Position numbers and translations under genes: made by a program. From Pempheris klunzingeri (Eukaryota; Chordata; Actinopteri; Acropomatiformes; Pempheridae): a stretch of 64,000 nucleotides of DNA. The notes beneath the pieces are model-generated. The model saw nothing but the letters and a program-made list of their open reading frames with translations, ran no database searches and had not been told where the DNA came from. Location of the stretch: NCBI RefSeq assembly GCF_042242105.1, contig NC_092019.1, forward strand, positions 21,752,828 to 21,816,827, written 5' to 3'. This document shows positions 27,001-44,047 of this stretch, one piece after another. How positions within the stretch are numbered: position 1 is the stretch's first letter; each line of letters opens with the position of its first letter.

Positions 27001-30000
27001 ACAGTTATTGTTGCCAGTGAAATCCAGAAAATGAGTGGCACACAGCCCCACAGCTGAAGGGCTTTATCCAGATCGTTTGAAGCACAGGTGCAGACGAGAA
27101 CTGCGTTTGTGTCATTTTATATTGATTCTGGAAAGAGAAATGCAACTGTCATGCGTTCTGCCCTCCCCTATCATTAGGCTTTAGTATCACACTGAGCCAC
27201 GGCCTGGACAGCGAGGCACTTTAGTGAACATTGAGATGCGAGTGACTGCAGTTTGGGCTTGAATGTCTCTGAGTTTTAGCAACCACTGACCACTGCTGTA
27301 CAAACAAGTGTGCAGGAGAGATCTGGTGAAGCACACCGTTTCGTTTGTTACAACATTTCTACTTTTACGAGATCACAGGAAAAACCTCAAATACTGTCCA
27401 AATAGTTTTGCTAACTAACTTATCCAAAACTAGGCTAAATGAGAACAAAGCTCAAACAACTACGACAGAGGACACTTTGAAAACGATACTAAAATAAAAT
27501 TGTGGAGCAAGCCATTCGTTTCCGGACAGAGAACAATGACCTAATTTCTAAGTCCTAATGGAGAAATACGTTTCCCACAAGCACAACTAAAAACAATGGA
27601 TCAGGGTCGGCACTGGAGAAACGCTACATCTGTGTCTCGCACATCAAGAGCAGGGAGAATCACCAGGGACTTGTGAGAGGGGAGGGGCCGAGAGGAGAGG
27701 AGGGCAGAGGTTTGTGTGCTTCTTCTCTCTTCTTGTGATCTCATTTGATTAGTTCGTTTGCTGTAAAAAGGAGTGTGGGAGAGATGTGGAAACTGTCCTC
27801 ACCAGTTTAAACCTTCATGCTGCAGCAGCTCGTTTTCATCTCTGCGAACGGCAGATAGGGTGGGAAGTTTTCATTCATTTTACTCACATGTCAGCTGTTC
27901 ATTAGTTCACACTTAAATATAACTCTGAGGCTTGTGCCAGCAATCATAAATTATTCATGTAAGAGGAAATAAATAGAAACAAACATTTTGCAGATAGGCA
28001 TTCTGAGAGATGAAAAGACAATTCACTTTGTATTTCAACACATGGCAATGCAGATGTACACTGCAACAAAGCTTGTTCATTACTCTTGGCTGGAAAGCAG
28101 TCTGTTGTACACTGTGAATATCAAGCAAAATAAAAACAAAAAAAAAAACAGCAGAGTTCCTGCCAAATTTGAGGTGGATCTAGATCTCCCCACAACGCTG
28201 CCCACAACAAAATAGCTTAAATCTGTGAGAAATCTAAAGTTCTTTAAAAAAAATGAGAAATCAAAAAAAAATCAAAAGGCAGTCGACATCCTTGTTAGCA
28301 ATTCATACACTTTATGTACCTGAACTGACAGATGATTTATGAGAAGCAGAGACCGTTCATAGTGTGGCGTCTGTCTCCTGTTTGTGTTTTTAACGATTAT
28401 CACAATGAGGCGGAAAAGTATGAGTGTGTAAGTATGTTGTGTCCTTGTGTAAAACCTTGTGTGGTACCAAGCTTTATTATGAGCCTGGTGGAAAATGGAG
28501 GAATATTCACTGGTCAGTTTGAACTTAATTTGATAATGGGTCATGTGTTCATTTTGGGCGATCAAATGAGGAAATGGCTTTTACCAAACGAGGAAAAAAA
28601 CATGGTTATGTGACCTTAAAGGAAACTGCATCCCTAAGCACTACGGCTCATTTGCCGGTAAATGTTTTGGTACTCCAGTGAACCCTGAATCTGAAATAAA
28701 GCTTGATGAAAGTCCTTTTCTATCTACTATCCATAGTAGGCCAGAACCAAGCTGGCATCATGCAATTAAGAGGACAATTCAGTTTGTCTTTGCTCAGGTG
28801 AGCCTGCTGATTATGTTAATAACAGCAATCACCAGCGTGTGGCTAACAGTTGGAGAGTGTCTGAGATGGATCCCTTCTGATGCATGATTATTATGATGCA
28901 TGTTGTGAATTTTTAGAGATAAATAGTATAGGATTTTGAAGGAGAAGGAGAAAACAGCCCAGCCAGGATGTGCCAGAGTAAAAATCCCTGCTATAAAGAT
29001 CAACCTTCACAAACAAAGAGATGAGGAAGACTTCCTGGGCGGACACACAGTGTGTGGTAGAAGTTAAAAGACAACAACACCTGCAGTAGCACATCATGTT
29101 GCATGAAGTGAGCATCGTGGTTGTTTAAATAGGCTTGGAAGTTGTTTTATAGTCATATGTCCATATAACATCCAAACACCAATCGATCCGTTTGATCTCA
29201 GACAACTAGGTGGTCCATATAGACACGTTCTCAATTTCGCTCTGTATATACCTCTACTAAAAACCGCATCCCTGCATGTTTCCCAGCAATTTAGCTCTCT
29301 CCATTTCCCCAGCCTCCTCCTGCATTAGCATTTAGATTTAGGTGAATTCAGCGTGCTTTGTTTACTCAATATGTGTTGATGTTCATTTAAATGTTGTGTA
29401 TGTCAGGCTTTGCCAGGTGGGATTCCTTGAACTGAGAGAAGTCTGTGTCAAGCTTGTGCAGATTTGTTGTGGAGTGTCACAGTAGCAGACCCACACTGTC
29501 AAACTCAAGCGGGTGTTATTGTTATAAAAATGCCCCGACTGAAATTAATCAAAATTAATTAATAGCTGCGATTAGCTCTTTTAAACTCCAACCAAAAATT
29601 TATCTTCAAACTTTGACTGAGTAATTTAAAACTTGTCAGCTAAAACCAACACAAGGCCCATTTTGAGTGGCATTTACATGCTGGATAACGAGTTTGCTCT
29701 CAGAAATAGCTGATAGATAGAGCTGATACTCACGCAGGGAAGGGCTGTGTGCGTGGGGCGATGCTTCGTTGCGTGCCTGTCTGGATGACATCAGGGGGAG
29801 TCATCATCACATAAAACTGACCTGTGGAAGGCAATGGGAGTCAGCAGTGAGCAATAAGGAAAAGGCAGAAGGGCAACATGGCACAACATGCCAAAAGGCC
29901 GACTCTTGTTGCTCTAATGAAATATCTCACAACAAATAAAACTGCATTCACTGTAAAAAAAAAAAAAAAAGTTTCAAAAAAAGCCCTAAACTCACTTGAG

Positions 30001-33000
30001 CACACACAAAAGCACTCACACTGCTGGAAGCCCTCTTATGTACAAAAAACAAGACTCCTTTCTCCCAGTTCCTGTGACATTCACAACAAATTCGATATAT
30101 ATGTTTGTTTGTTTGTTTGTTTGTTTTTTTTGGGGGGGGGGGTTGCACGTATTCCAGGCATGCAGAGACCATCCATTTCAGTACTGCTGCACGGCATGTG
30201 AGACACAAATAACTCATCTTGTTCCTGTGGGTCAGCTAGAAGGCACAACCTGGCCTCGACAGATAAAAAAAAATCTCCTACACAATTTACTGCAATTTGA
30301 TATACATCAGCTCAAAAATGAAGGTCTGATCACATAAAACCATCTCCGGCAGCTTCAGGTAGAAGGACATGCAACTCCATTAACTGAATCGCTCCTTGTA
30401 TTTCGTAGAAAAATGCTGAAAATAGTGAAAACCAAAAGTGATCACGCCTACCCCTGGATCCCGTCTCGCCAGAATATGGTTCGTTGCCAGAGCCCAGTGC
30501 ACTGTCCTCAACTATCCCTCACCTGATGGGATGTGGCAGCTTGTAAAGCACTCTCCACCTACACCCTACAGTTCACTTCTCAGCCAGTATGTCATGCCTG
30601 CTTAAGACTGCCCCGGGCTCATGGAAGAGAAAGACAGCAGCTCACTTCTTCCTGCCTCTTCTTGGCCTCAGCTGTTACCCACAGCAAAGAAACCTCACGG
30701 TCCTCTTCCCCTTCTGTGGCATCAGCAGGCAGCCACTCACGACACCCAAAGGAGAAAAAAAACACAACAAGCGCCTGCAACACTGCTGTTTCTGTGCTTT
30801 TCTGCTGCTGCACCTAGAGTGTGTCACACAAGTTGTAATTGAAGTGCGTCAACTGACACCGCTCAATGGCCCTAAGGGCACATGACTTCTGTGTGTTGTC
30901 ATGTGATGCAAGTACAACACGCCGTGCTTGGCAAGAGGGGCGCAGGCAGTGTGTGCGGACGTGCTGCATTAGCCTGACAGGCTAGGTGTCAGTAATGGAT
31001 GAAATAATTAAAAAAAAAAAAAAAAAAACTTGCTAAAGGGGAAGAAAAACCCCAAAGATTCAGGGAAGGCTCCCTCACTCAGGCGAGACAATGACCTTGT
31101 ATGCCCCATGATCATGTCTATGTATTGATCTTTTCAGAGAGTAATGTCAAGCTGAGAAAAATGTTGTGGGTTTGAGTCAGGATCATCTTGCTAAAAACAT
31201 GAGCTTAACAGCTAACAGGTAGGCCAGATGGTATATTACGATGCAATGCTGTAGTGCCATGTGCTGCTGCATGGATGGATAACATTTGTGCAGCATTACT
31301 TGCCACAAACATCTGAGAGGCATCAACTATTAGAGGCTTTGGAACATTTGTTTTGTGGCCAACTCTGTGTTTGCCTACATAGAGCTGCAATGAGCTGATT
31401 CACTTTCTGTCTATCAACTAATCAATTCCTTTGCAGCTGTTTTGATAACTGATTAATTAAATCCTTTCTATTATTTTTTTTCCAGAAAAAATGCCAAATA
31501 CTTTCTGGTTGCAGCTTCTCAAACAAGAGGATGCGCTACTCTTTTTTTGTTATGGATGACAGCTAAATGAATATCTTTAGCTTCTGGACTGTTGGTCGGT
31601 AAATCAAAGCTATCTTATGGGCTCTGACAAATTCTGGCTGGCACAGTTTTACTGACAATAATAATAATAATCACGATGAATTCTAAGTTCCTCTTGTAAC
31701 TACAATCCAGGCTTTACACTATCCTCTAAAAACCATCAGAGAACACTGACAACCCGCTCCTTAAACTGCTAACCAGAGTTCTGGCAACAGTGTGCCTGAA
31801 CAAGCAGTTGCTGGTTGTGTTTAACATTCTGTTCTCCAGGTTGACCAGGCCCTGACCACCCTCACCGACAGGCATAGTCAGGACACCAGCCTCCTCTGGA
31901 TCACCACCATGACACCGCAAGGACAGTTAGTGCAGCCAGACAACAGCATATGGCAGTAAAGCGGAAGGGAAGCAGAGTGGGTGGGCATGTGACATGCAGC
32001 AAACAGTAAATATGATCAGCGTGACTAATTTCATTTCAAGGTCTGATGGTATTTGACTTATGTCACTTACAAACTGTTAATGGAAGCATATATTAACCTT
32101 GGCAAAAATGCTTCTCGTATATTACTTTAATCTTATACTAAACAAATTATGTTGCCGGATTTGTATGACAAAAAATCTTTTGTTGTTCAGAATTGAAATC
32201 TTGAAAAATGTGTATTTAAGATTATTTCAATTCTGCCCACCGGTATTGGAAATCATATTTCACTCACAGTATTTAGCAAAAAGGACAGCATAATTCACAA
32301 TCTATAGTTGTTTGTATGGTCCTGCTTTCTGTCAGCCAAAGGATCATGGGGATTGTGGTTCATTTACAACTACTGAAAAGAGGCGCTGTTGTTCTCTGTT
32401 TTACGGCAGTTCTCCGTGCTCTCCTGTTTGTCGCTCAAAATAATGGCTAAATTAGCCCTGTAGCCCTGTGGTAAGCTTCAACCCAAATTAAGTGTGAGGG
32501 CTGACTCACCCCCTGCCTGTGTGAGTGTGGGGTCCGTGGCAGCCTGCACAGACACAGTCCCGTCGCTCACCGCAGTTGCGGGGAAGTAAGCGAAGCGCGT
32601 CTCCCCTCCCACCGCCTCTCCTGCTGGGCTTCCTCCATTACTGAAAGGGTTTTGGATCACAGCCTGTGACAGATAAGAGAGAAACAGAGGAAAGACTTGA
32701 ACAAGTAGCAATGGAGCAGTCACAGCAGGTAAACGCACACCTCAGTCTCTGTCAGACTCAATACTGGTATCCCCTTAGACCCCCAAGCAAGACACAGCAC
32801 AGTTTGACAGCTGGGATAAAGGGAGGAAAAGAAGTAGTAGTTATCTTGTTAGCAGAGATAATGGCAAGGTCAGTAAGCTCATCAGTTTATTGCAAATGAA
32901 CCAAATCTGGTCCGTTCCCGCAGGGAAAATTGCATATTTTTGACCAAAAACTGAATTTGGCTGTGAACATTGCATTTGTACCGTATTCTAAAACATTTTC

Positions 33001-35631
33001 TGTGACTACATTTTTATACTGTGTCTGGCAGACGTCATGCACAGGCTTCACTGGTTCACTGTATACTGTTCTGCTAGTTCGACAGCTCAGATCAATTACC
33101 TACAGCTTTAATCACAACGATGGAATATGTCGCCGAGTACAAGGGTATGTCTCCTTCAATTACTCTTAATTTTTATGGCGTGAATGGCATCAGCCTGTGT
33201 CTACAGAGACAATACTTCTTAGCATGATGAATTAATTGTTGGTTTTAATTTCTCGAGCGAGACAGATGCAATAATAAATAGCTGACATATCACCGGCTTC
33301 ACCCTCTTAGACTAAAGCATGCAGTTAGTCAGTGAAAACAGCCCACGTTACCAGTGGGTTCTCTACAATTAATAAAAACCTGAGCCACGGCCTGAGGAGC
33401 CCCAGAGAAAGCAGCTGCAGAGACGACACTCACTGCTCCTCCCCCATCATCTCTTCCCTCAACGTGCTGGTCAGTCACCTGAACAACACGATAAGTCACC
33501 TGCAAGGTAGAGAGAGAGACACGCGTAAAAAAAAAACAACAAAAAAAAAACAAGATAGAAAAAGAGAGCAGACAGATTACTAAAGTCCCTGTGTCCAGAT
33601 CAAACCCTTACCTGACTTGTAGATTTATTTATCATAACTATTGCTTCTGTTCAGCCGAGCCCAGTATCTGACACTGCAGTCCTAATCTCAGTCATGCGTT
33701 GATCTCACTTGAGGCACATTCTGAGGCGCAAGCATTTTGTCTGGGGTATAACATGCTTATGCTTCAGAATGTGCTTGATTCAATTTTAAAAAGAAGTCGA
33801 GAAAATGAGCTTGTTTGTTCCAAGAATCAGTATTTGTATTCCCCCATCATGTGACTCTCCTCCTGACTGACATGTGACAGCAGCCCCATGCCAATCCTAG
33901 ACCAGACTGGAATCACATGATCGCTCACATTAGCCTTGTTTACGCCAAATGAGCCACATGGATCACTGACTTAATTCCCCTTTGTGTAAATCATCCAAAT
34001 GAGGATAAACCACCTGGAATAGCACACTACCTCTTCCGATTTATTTATTTGCATGACTGTGTCACTGTCCATCACTGAGCACCACATTAGTGGATGGCCA
34101 CGGAGACACTCTTGACAAGGGCCACCAGTCATTCATAGGACAAGGAAAAGAAGCATCCATATCCTCAAACAATTTAAGAGCCTGCTTTCCTCCTGAGCTG
34201 CCTTCGGAATGGAGGACAGAGAATCCGGAGGAAAAACACACGACGACATACCAAGAAAAGGCGACCTTACAGAGAATGGACTGTTCGTGACAGGAACTCA
34301 GATTTGTATGAGTGTGAGGTGACGGCGCTTACACCACGACACAAACAATTTAAAAGCTCAAAATCAAAAAGGGTACTCTAAATAATGAACACATGCAGTG
34401 GCGTGAAATAGTGTTTACTGACAATCACCATGCATGCGGCCCCAATCCTTTCCACCACATTTATCAATATGTAATGTGAAGCTCTGTCAGTTGCTAATTA
34501 TGCCTCTGCGCAGACAAGACATTTATTCAACCTGACATCTAAAGTAATTTAAGGGTGATCTGTTTTCTGCTGTGAGTGCTGAACAGATGCAGTCCTGCCT
34601 CCTGAAAACTCTTCACCCATATGCCATTAGGAGCACTGAGTGTCTTTCTGATGTAGGCAGTAAAAAAAGTAGAGCCACTATACTAGGAGCTACTTACCTG
34701 ACCCCCCTCAGCGCGGAACTGATATTGTATGTTATGGTCACCAAATGCTGCAGCCTGCTGAACACTGGCTATTGTGACAGCGCTCTGCTCTTCTCCTGTT
34801 CCGTCTCGGGGAGAAAAAGGACAGAAAAGACTTTTTTTTTTAAAAGTTCAGCGAATGGAAAAGAGGGTGAAGCAGTAGAAGAAATGCTACAGAGATCAGC
34901 CGCAGAGAACAACATGTTGCAGCCAACCGAGAAACAAGAAATACGAGCTACATCCTGTTAGAAATCTTGTTCATTTAGTCTGTATGCGTGTTTAAAAAAC
35001 CAAAAGCTGCGCGGTGTTGGCTGTGTCATGTTGCTAATGACAGCTAGCTTGCTTGAATAAAGTCTTACCTTCAGGTGTCTGGACAACCTCTTCTTCTTGC
35101 TTGTCTTGGCTGCAAACCAGACGCACAGATAAGTCCGTTTTAAAAAAAAAAAACTACTCAACCAGCTTACATTCGTGAATATTCGGAATAAAATAAAATG
35201 AATTTGGCTAAACTTTGGCTTAGCCGACGGCAAACTTGTGGAAGAAGGCAGTTACAGTTCAACACATTACCATATTACTGTCCTCAGGTTACCGACAGCA
35301 ACACTGTTGTTTGTGTTTTAATAGCTAGCATGAGCTAACTAAACTTAGCTAATGTACTGTCATTAGCTATTTATGATCGTGTTTTACACAACTGCGCATT
35401 GCGAGACAACAGGTCAGCTGTCCTGCTGTGCAAGTCTGTCACTTCCCCTCCCAAGTTAACCACAGACCTTTGATTGAGTTCGTTTTAGACAACAGTTTTT
35501 AGGTCAGGCCTTGGTTAGCGTCGTAAACTAGCTATCCGAAATAGCATGTTGTGGCTAGCTTGTCTCAGTTAGCCATTTTGGCCGACTCCCGGTTACCTTG
35601 CGTTGTCCAGACTCTGTTCGAGCATATCCAT
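24085..35631 (-). CDS. usf2: Upstream stimulatory factor 2, bHLH-leucine zipper transcription factor
   Basis: USF2 binds CACGTG E-boxes as a homodimer or USF1 heterodimer in the nucleus. Ten coding exons join with phases preserved: 35631-35597, 35109-35069, 34804-34698, 33499-33380, 32663-32510, 29821-29734, 25852-25794, 25404-25310, 25209-25081 and 24174-24085, giving 305 aa. The start MDMLEQSLDNA resembles the mammalian MDMLDPGLD. Residues 26-152 are the activation region, with conserved QQAAAFGDHNIQYQFR, VTYRVVQVTD and AVIQNPFSNGGSP. Residues 153-181 carry the USF-specific region (FYVMMTP, QTGTQRSIAPRT). The basic region has RRRAQHNEVERRRRDKINNW, followed by helix-loop-helix and a leucine zipper ending EMVGETPPQ. 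It is shorter than the 346 aa human form, partly because a proline/alanine-rich segment between exons 4 and 5 is absent. The long introns contain the simple repeats listed separately. Confidence 0.97.
26594..26616. repeat. AAAG tetranucleotide microsatellite
   Basis: About five to six GAAA units lie in a usf2 intron and are followed by short AACG variants. Confidence 0.9.
26979..27011. repeat. Perfect 14 bp inverted repeat (hairpin) in a usf2 intron
   Basis: Left arm ACAATAACTGTCAG at 26979-26992 is exactly complementary to the right arm at 26998-27011 across a 5-base loop. No flanking target duplication or transposon end was seen. The stem is too short for a typical microRNA precursor. Confidence 0.8.
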
Positions 35632-35731
35632 CAGTGTTAGAATAAAAAGTGATATTCGGTGTCACAGACGGAGATGGAAGTGCTGATCACGGGAACAAAC
35701 ACTCGGGTCATGTGAGAGAGACAGCCCAGGA

Positions 35732-35737
35732 CACGTG
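35732..35737. promoter_or_regulatory. usf2: Canonical CACGTG E-box close to the usf2 start
   Basis: CACGTG, the preferred USF target, lies 101 bases upstream of the usf2 start codon; a weaker CATGTG is at 35709-35714. The site may lie in the promoter or the leader. Autoregulation is an inference only. Confidence 0.4.
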
Positions 35738-36157
35738 AGGTGCGGCTCGGTGTAGAAGTTAAAATGGAGGCCGCTGCTGCCGCTGGGTGATCCGAGGTGA
35801 CTGCTCTCCATCAGCTGTTCGTGCCCTCTGGGAGAACACCGTTCAGCGGGGCAAGATCTGTTCACATATGTTTCACATGGATAAGAAGAAATGCTGCAGT
35901 TGAAAAAAATCAGAAAAACAGTCGATCACCGTGCACAATGACCTATTTCAGAATCAAATTATATATTATTGGATTATAATTGTCGTGTAGGCCGTCATCA
36001 TTTTAATGTTGGAGCTGGTAAAGATGGACTAATTTTAATGATATACTAATGTGGAGCTTAAGCTATAATATATTCTAATGTATTAGTCGATTAGGCGGTT
36101 AGAGATCATCTAAATCTGCAAAGAAACTTGTAACTAAAGCCATGAAATAAATTTAGT

Positions 36158-36171
36158 GGGGGGGGGGGGGG
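36158..36171. repeat. Poly-G run
   Basis: Fourteen consecutive G bases on the plus strand lie directly left of a dispersed repeat fragment. Confidence 0.95.
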
Positions 36172-36187
36172 AAGTAAAATGTTATAG

Positions 36188-36282
36188 TATAAAGTAGCAG
36201 AAAATGGAAATACTCAAGTAAAGTTAAAGTACCTCCTCAAGTACAGTACTTGAGTAAATGTAGTTAATGCATTTCACCACCG
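36188..36282 (-). repeat. Fragment of a teleost dispersed repeat (ACTTGAGTAAATGTA family)
   Basis: The plus strand holds AAAATGGAAATACTCAAGTA, then CAGTACTTGAGTAAATGTA, then TTTCACCACCGG. I recognise this pattern from a widespread non-autonomous repeat of fish genomes. A related, more decayed fragment in the opposite orientation appears at about 47790-48060. The family name and class are uncertain. Confidence 0.6.
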
Positions 36283-37728
36283 GAAACATAACCAGCTGAA
36301 TTCATACATAAAATGTTGTTGGTCACCTGAAGAGAGTGGGAAGAACAAAAACTCACAGAAGAGACCAAAAAATAAAAAATAGAATCATCTGTTATCATCT
36401 GTCATCCCCAAGAGTAACTAGAGCCCTAGTAAATGTTACAAAAGTATCTTTAGGGGGTAAAAGTTGGCTCCAAAGCTCATTTTAATGTTAAGGTTTTTCT
36501 TCATTTTTGTTTCATTCATATTTTTAACACCTTTTTTTCCATTTCTTTGTTATTTATGAAGTTATAACAAAACAATGTTAGTTTTGAAGTTTATTATTCA
36601 TCCAAGGAAAGTCAACTCTTCCAGCAAGACTAAAATGTGCAAAGTGCCACAATCAGGGGTGCGTCAGCTGTGGTTTGCATTATGATTTAAGATCATTTGC
36701 TTTACCACTATTCACTCACTTGCCAGTATTCATATTATTGCAGGACTCGTATTAGATTGCATTAGCTTTAGCTGGTTTTGTCAATAAACTGGTAACTAAC
36801 TGAAGGCTACTTCTATTATTATTTTCTCATTGTTATAATGTTGTTTTATTATGCCAAGGCTTTAAATGAGACATCACTGTGATTCCACACTAATGCCTCT
36901 TCATAAATTGAAATTACATTATGGTAAATGGAAGAAAAGTGGAAGGGCTTGCCTGTATGTGCAAAAGCAAATAAAATACGGAACATACATTGATCCACTA
37001 TGACAATTTTAGGTTTTTGTGATCACAAGGATGGTGAAGGAAAAAAAGCAACTATTAGATGATCTCTGTGACATCTCCCCCTCTCTCTTTTTATGCAAGT
37101 CAAAATACAAAAATAATTTACAAAAGAAGACAGGGAACAACAATCAATTTAAGATTAAGAAATCAGACCCAAGATATGAGCAAATGATATGGGGTGACAG
37201 AAAAATGGACCAAGAGCAAGGCAAAACGTATGTATTTCAACATGCATTGAATACATTATTCTAATTAAATGTTAATGACTCATCTATGCGCATAAGTTGT
37301 TTATTTCCACTCAGTTAAAAGACACGTTCTCTTAAGAATAAGATTAGACATAAATAAATATTATGATAATAAACTGTGGCCACATGTTTCCAGGTGATGC
37401 CTATGTGTAACCTGACGTGTTATTTGAAGCTGGCCCTCATCATCACACTTCACCGTTTGCCGTGAACTTTGCCCCACATAAAGCGGAACGTTCGTCTCTG
37501 GGTTTTGTTTACGACACAGAAATGAGGAGCACCACATCATTCACAAGCGATTTGTCGTAATTTCTGCGATTTGAAAAATCAGGCAATCGATATTCGGCAT
37601 TGAGAGGAATTTGAGACGCTTTCTCGAAAAGAAACCCTGTACAAGTTTTCGCTGTCATTCACTCAGTGTAACCATGGCACCGACTGCCCCTTTTTTGTTG
37701 AATTTAACAACGGTTTCCAGCGCGTCAG

Positions 37729-37795
37729 CCAATCAGTGTTGAGACGATTGTTTATGTCTGTTTCTCATTGGCTGGAATGGGAGGCGGTCCCCCAG
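37729..37795. promoter_or_regulatory. etfb: CCAAT boxes and GC-rich sequence upstream of etfb
   Basis: CCAAT lies at 37729-37733 and its inverse ATTGG at 37767-37771, followed by GC-rich sequence (GGAGGCGGTCC). They sit 110-180 bases upstream of the etfb start codon. There is no TATA box, as expected for a housekeeping mitochondrial gene. Confidence 0.4.
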
Positions 37796-37905
37796 GCTCC
37801 TCCCCTGAAGTCACCGTAAAATAATTCCGACCTCTCCTCCTTGGGTGAAGGTTCATTCCGGTGACTCTTTCACATTAGCTGTCTACTACTGTATAGTTAG
37901 CTACA

Positions 37906-42305
<4,400 letters not shown>

Positions 42306-42350
42306 AGGCTTCAGGAGCATCCGCAGGGGAGAGCAGAACGGAGCAGAAGG

Positions 42351-42858
42351 GTGAGTATCACTGTATGCAAACTCGTTGCATCAGTCAAGCAGGAACCAGA
42401 GAGAGTTTGGCGTCTTTTGTATAAAAAAAATAAAAATAAATTTTAAGTGGCATTTTATGGACAGTATTCACAATTATGTGTTTTGGGGTGGATAATAGTA
42501 CAGGTTTTATTTTAATGATTTTTTTCTAGGAAAAGGGGCAGTATATAAAAAAATTAATGAATAAACTGAAAGAAAAGAACAAAAAAAACACATCTGCCTC
42601 TTCATTATGACTTCATACGTTTCGAGCTTGTGCATGCATGCAGCACAGTTGCCTCTTGTGATGAATGATAGAATTGCTTCTTGAAATATTAATGTTATAT
42701 AATTCATATCGGCACATCTTCATCGTAAAACGATCTAATTAATTGCTTTTGATAAAGAACATTACGTGTCTTGCAACGACGGAAGCAAAACTAATTAAAG
42801 CTTTTAATTGCAACTCTTGTCTCGAATTACATATCTGCATTCTCTTGTCTCGTTGCAG
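42351..42858 (+). other. etfb: Probable 3' UTR intron of etfb
   Basis: A strong donor (AGAAGG|GTGAGTATC) starts at 42351, 45 bases after the etfb stop. A good acceptor (CTCGTTGCAG) ends at 42858. The last non-coding exon would run from 42859 to about 43525, just past an AATAAA at 43503-43508. The stop lies less than 50-55 bases before the junction, so nonsense-mediated decay would not be expected. Splicing here is inferred from the sites alone. Confidence 0.5.
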
Positions 42859-43502
42859 GACTCCCTAATGAATAACTGGACTGTGTTACATAAGCACGCC
42901 CACTGGTTTGTGTATCGGTGTAATCCCTCTGTTTGAGACTGTGACTCCTGAGGATATGCAGGGAGGTACTGACTGGAGGAGGAGGAGTACTGAGAAACAC
43001 TGTCCTGCAGCAGACCCAGACACCCGAACAGGATCATCTTGTCTTTTATCTGCATTTTAACTTCCACTGTAATCACAGGCTTTGAATCTGACCTCGGACG
43101 AGAATTCTGTCTGCAATAATTTAAACCCAGAAACCTCCCACAGTCCATGCTTCTGTTTGCATCGCACTGTACATTAACGCCACCGTTGCACTGCATGATG
43201 CATCTCGCCAACAGTTGCTCGACTTGGCTGTTAAATCTTGTATATCTGTAGTCACACATGTTGAGAGGTGCAGGTTTTGTAAATGATGTATGTAAATATG
43301 GACCCAGACATGCTGCGATGGTGATGTCCTTCAAGGTTAGTGTCAAGTCTGCTGGTAATCTGTGTAGTTTGTGTAAGTGTAACTGGGCTTCAGGACTGCC
43401 TGGACGGTGTCTCTCAGTATCGGCAAAGGATTATGAGCATAAATCTGAATTTTACCGCAAGCGCCTCAATTCTCTGTTGATTGTACAGAACATTACCTTG
43501 AC

Positions 43503-43508
43503 AATAAA
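43503..43508 (+). terminator. etfb: Probable etfb poly(A) signal
   Basis: This is an AATAAA hexamer about 1.2 kb past the stop codon in genomic distance, or about 0.7 kb if the proposed 3' UTR intron is removed. It is the first good signal downstream on this strand. Confidence 0.5.
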
Positions 43509-44047
43509 GCAGCCAGTCTTTTTCATATCTAAATACACCTGTCACTGTTCTTCTGGCAAATCTTTTAATTTCAACTCACAACAACAATTCCCTGCAGGTA
43601 ATGTGGCCTGCAAGCAATAATATATTACAGCAGGCGTTACAAATTCCCTGGATAGATGTTGCTATTCTTGTAACTGAGGGGAAGGTGGTGATTGGGTCTG
43701 GGCAGGACTAAATTCCCATTTTACTGTCCAAAAAAAAGCTGTGTCATTGTTAACACACTGAAGTTGTTCAAAGCCTGCAAGTACCAATGTAGTGACAAAC
43801 ATTATTATTATTGTTAATCTGGTTTTCTCATTTAGATTGTGATCTTATTCAACTGCACAATAAAAGCCAATATACAGTTTAAAGAGAAAAGATGCACAAT
43901 ATACAAATAACAGAATGCAATTTCACGTGCTGCCATTTGCACATGAAATTGCGAAACATGAAAACTTGAACACACATTTTCCAAGTTTGGTGTGAACGAG
44001 TGCTACTGCTTATGTTAACCCGTGGCCTGACATTGGAAGTGCTGCGT

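Larger units (their letters stand above)
35632..37905. promoter_or_regulatory. Divergent interval between usf2 and etfb start codons
   Basis: The two genes point away from each other with 2.27 kb between their start codons. The usf2-proximal 200 bases contain a CACGTG at 35732-35737. The etfb-proximal part contains two CCAAT boxes and GC-rich sequence. Between them lie a 14-base G run (36158-36171) and a repeat fragment at 36188-36282. A shared promoter is unlikely at this distance; each side looks like its own promoter. Confidence 0.5.

Noticed and set aside
34572-34961. A 129-codon plus-strand frame
   Set aside because: It overlaps usf2 exon 3 on the opposite strand and is a shadow of it.
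42804-43346. A 180-codon minus-strand open frame
   Set aside because: It lies antisense to the probable etfb 3' UTR, has no recognisable domain and mixed composition, and no splice partners. Best explained as chance.
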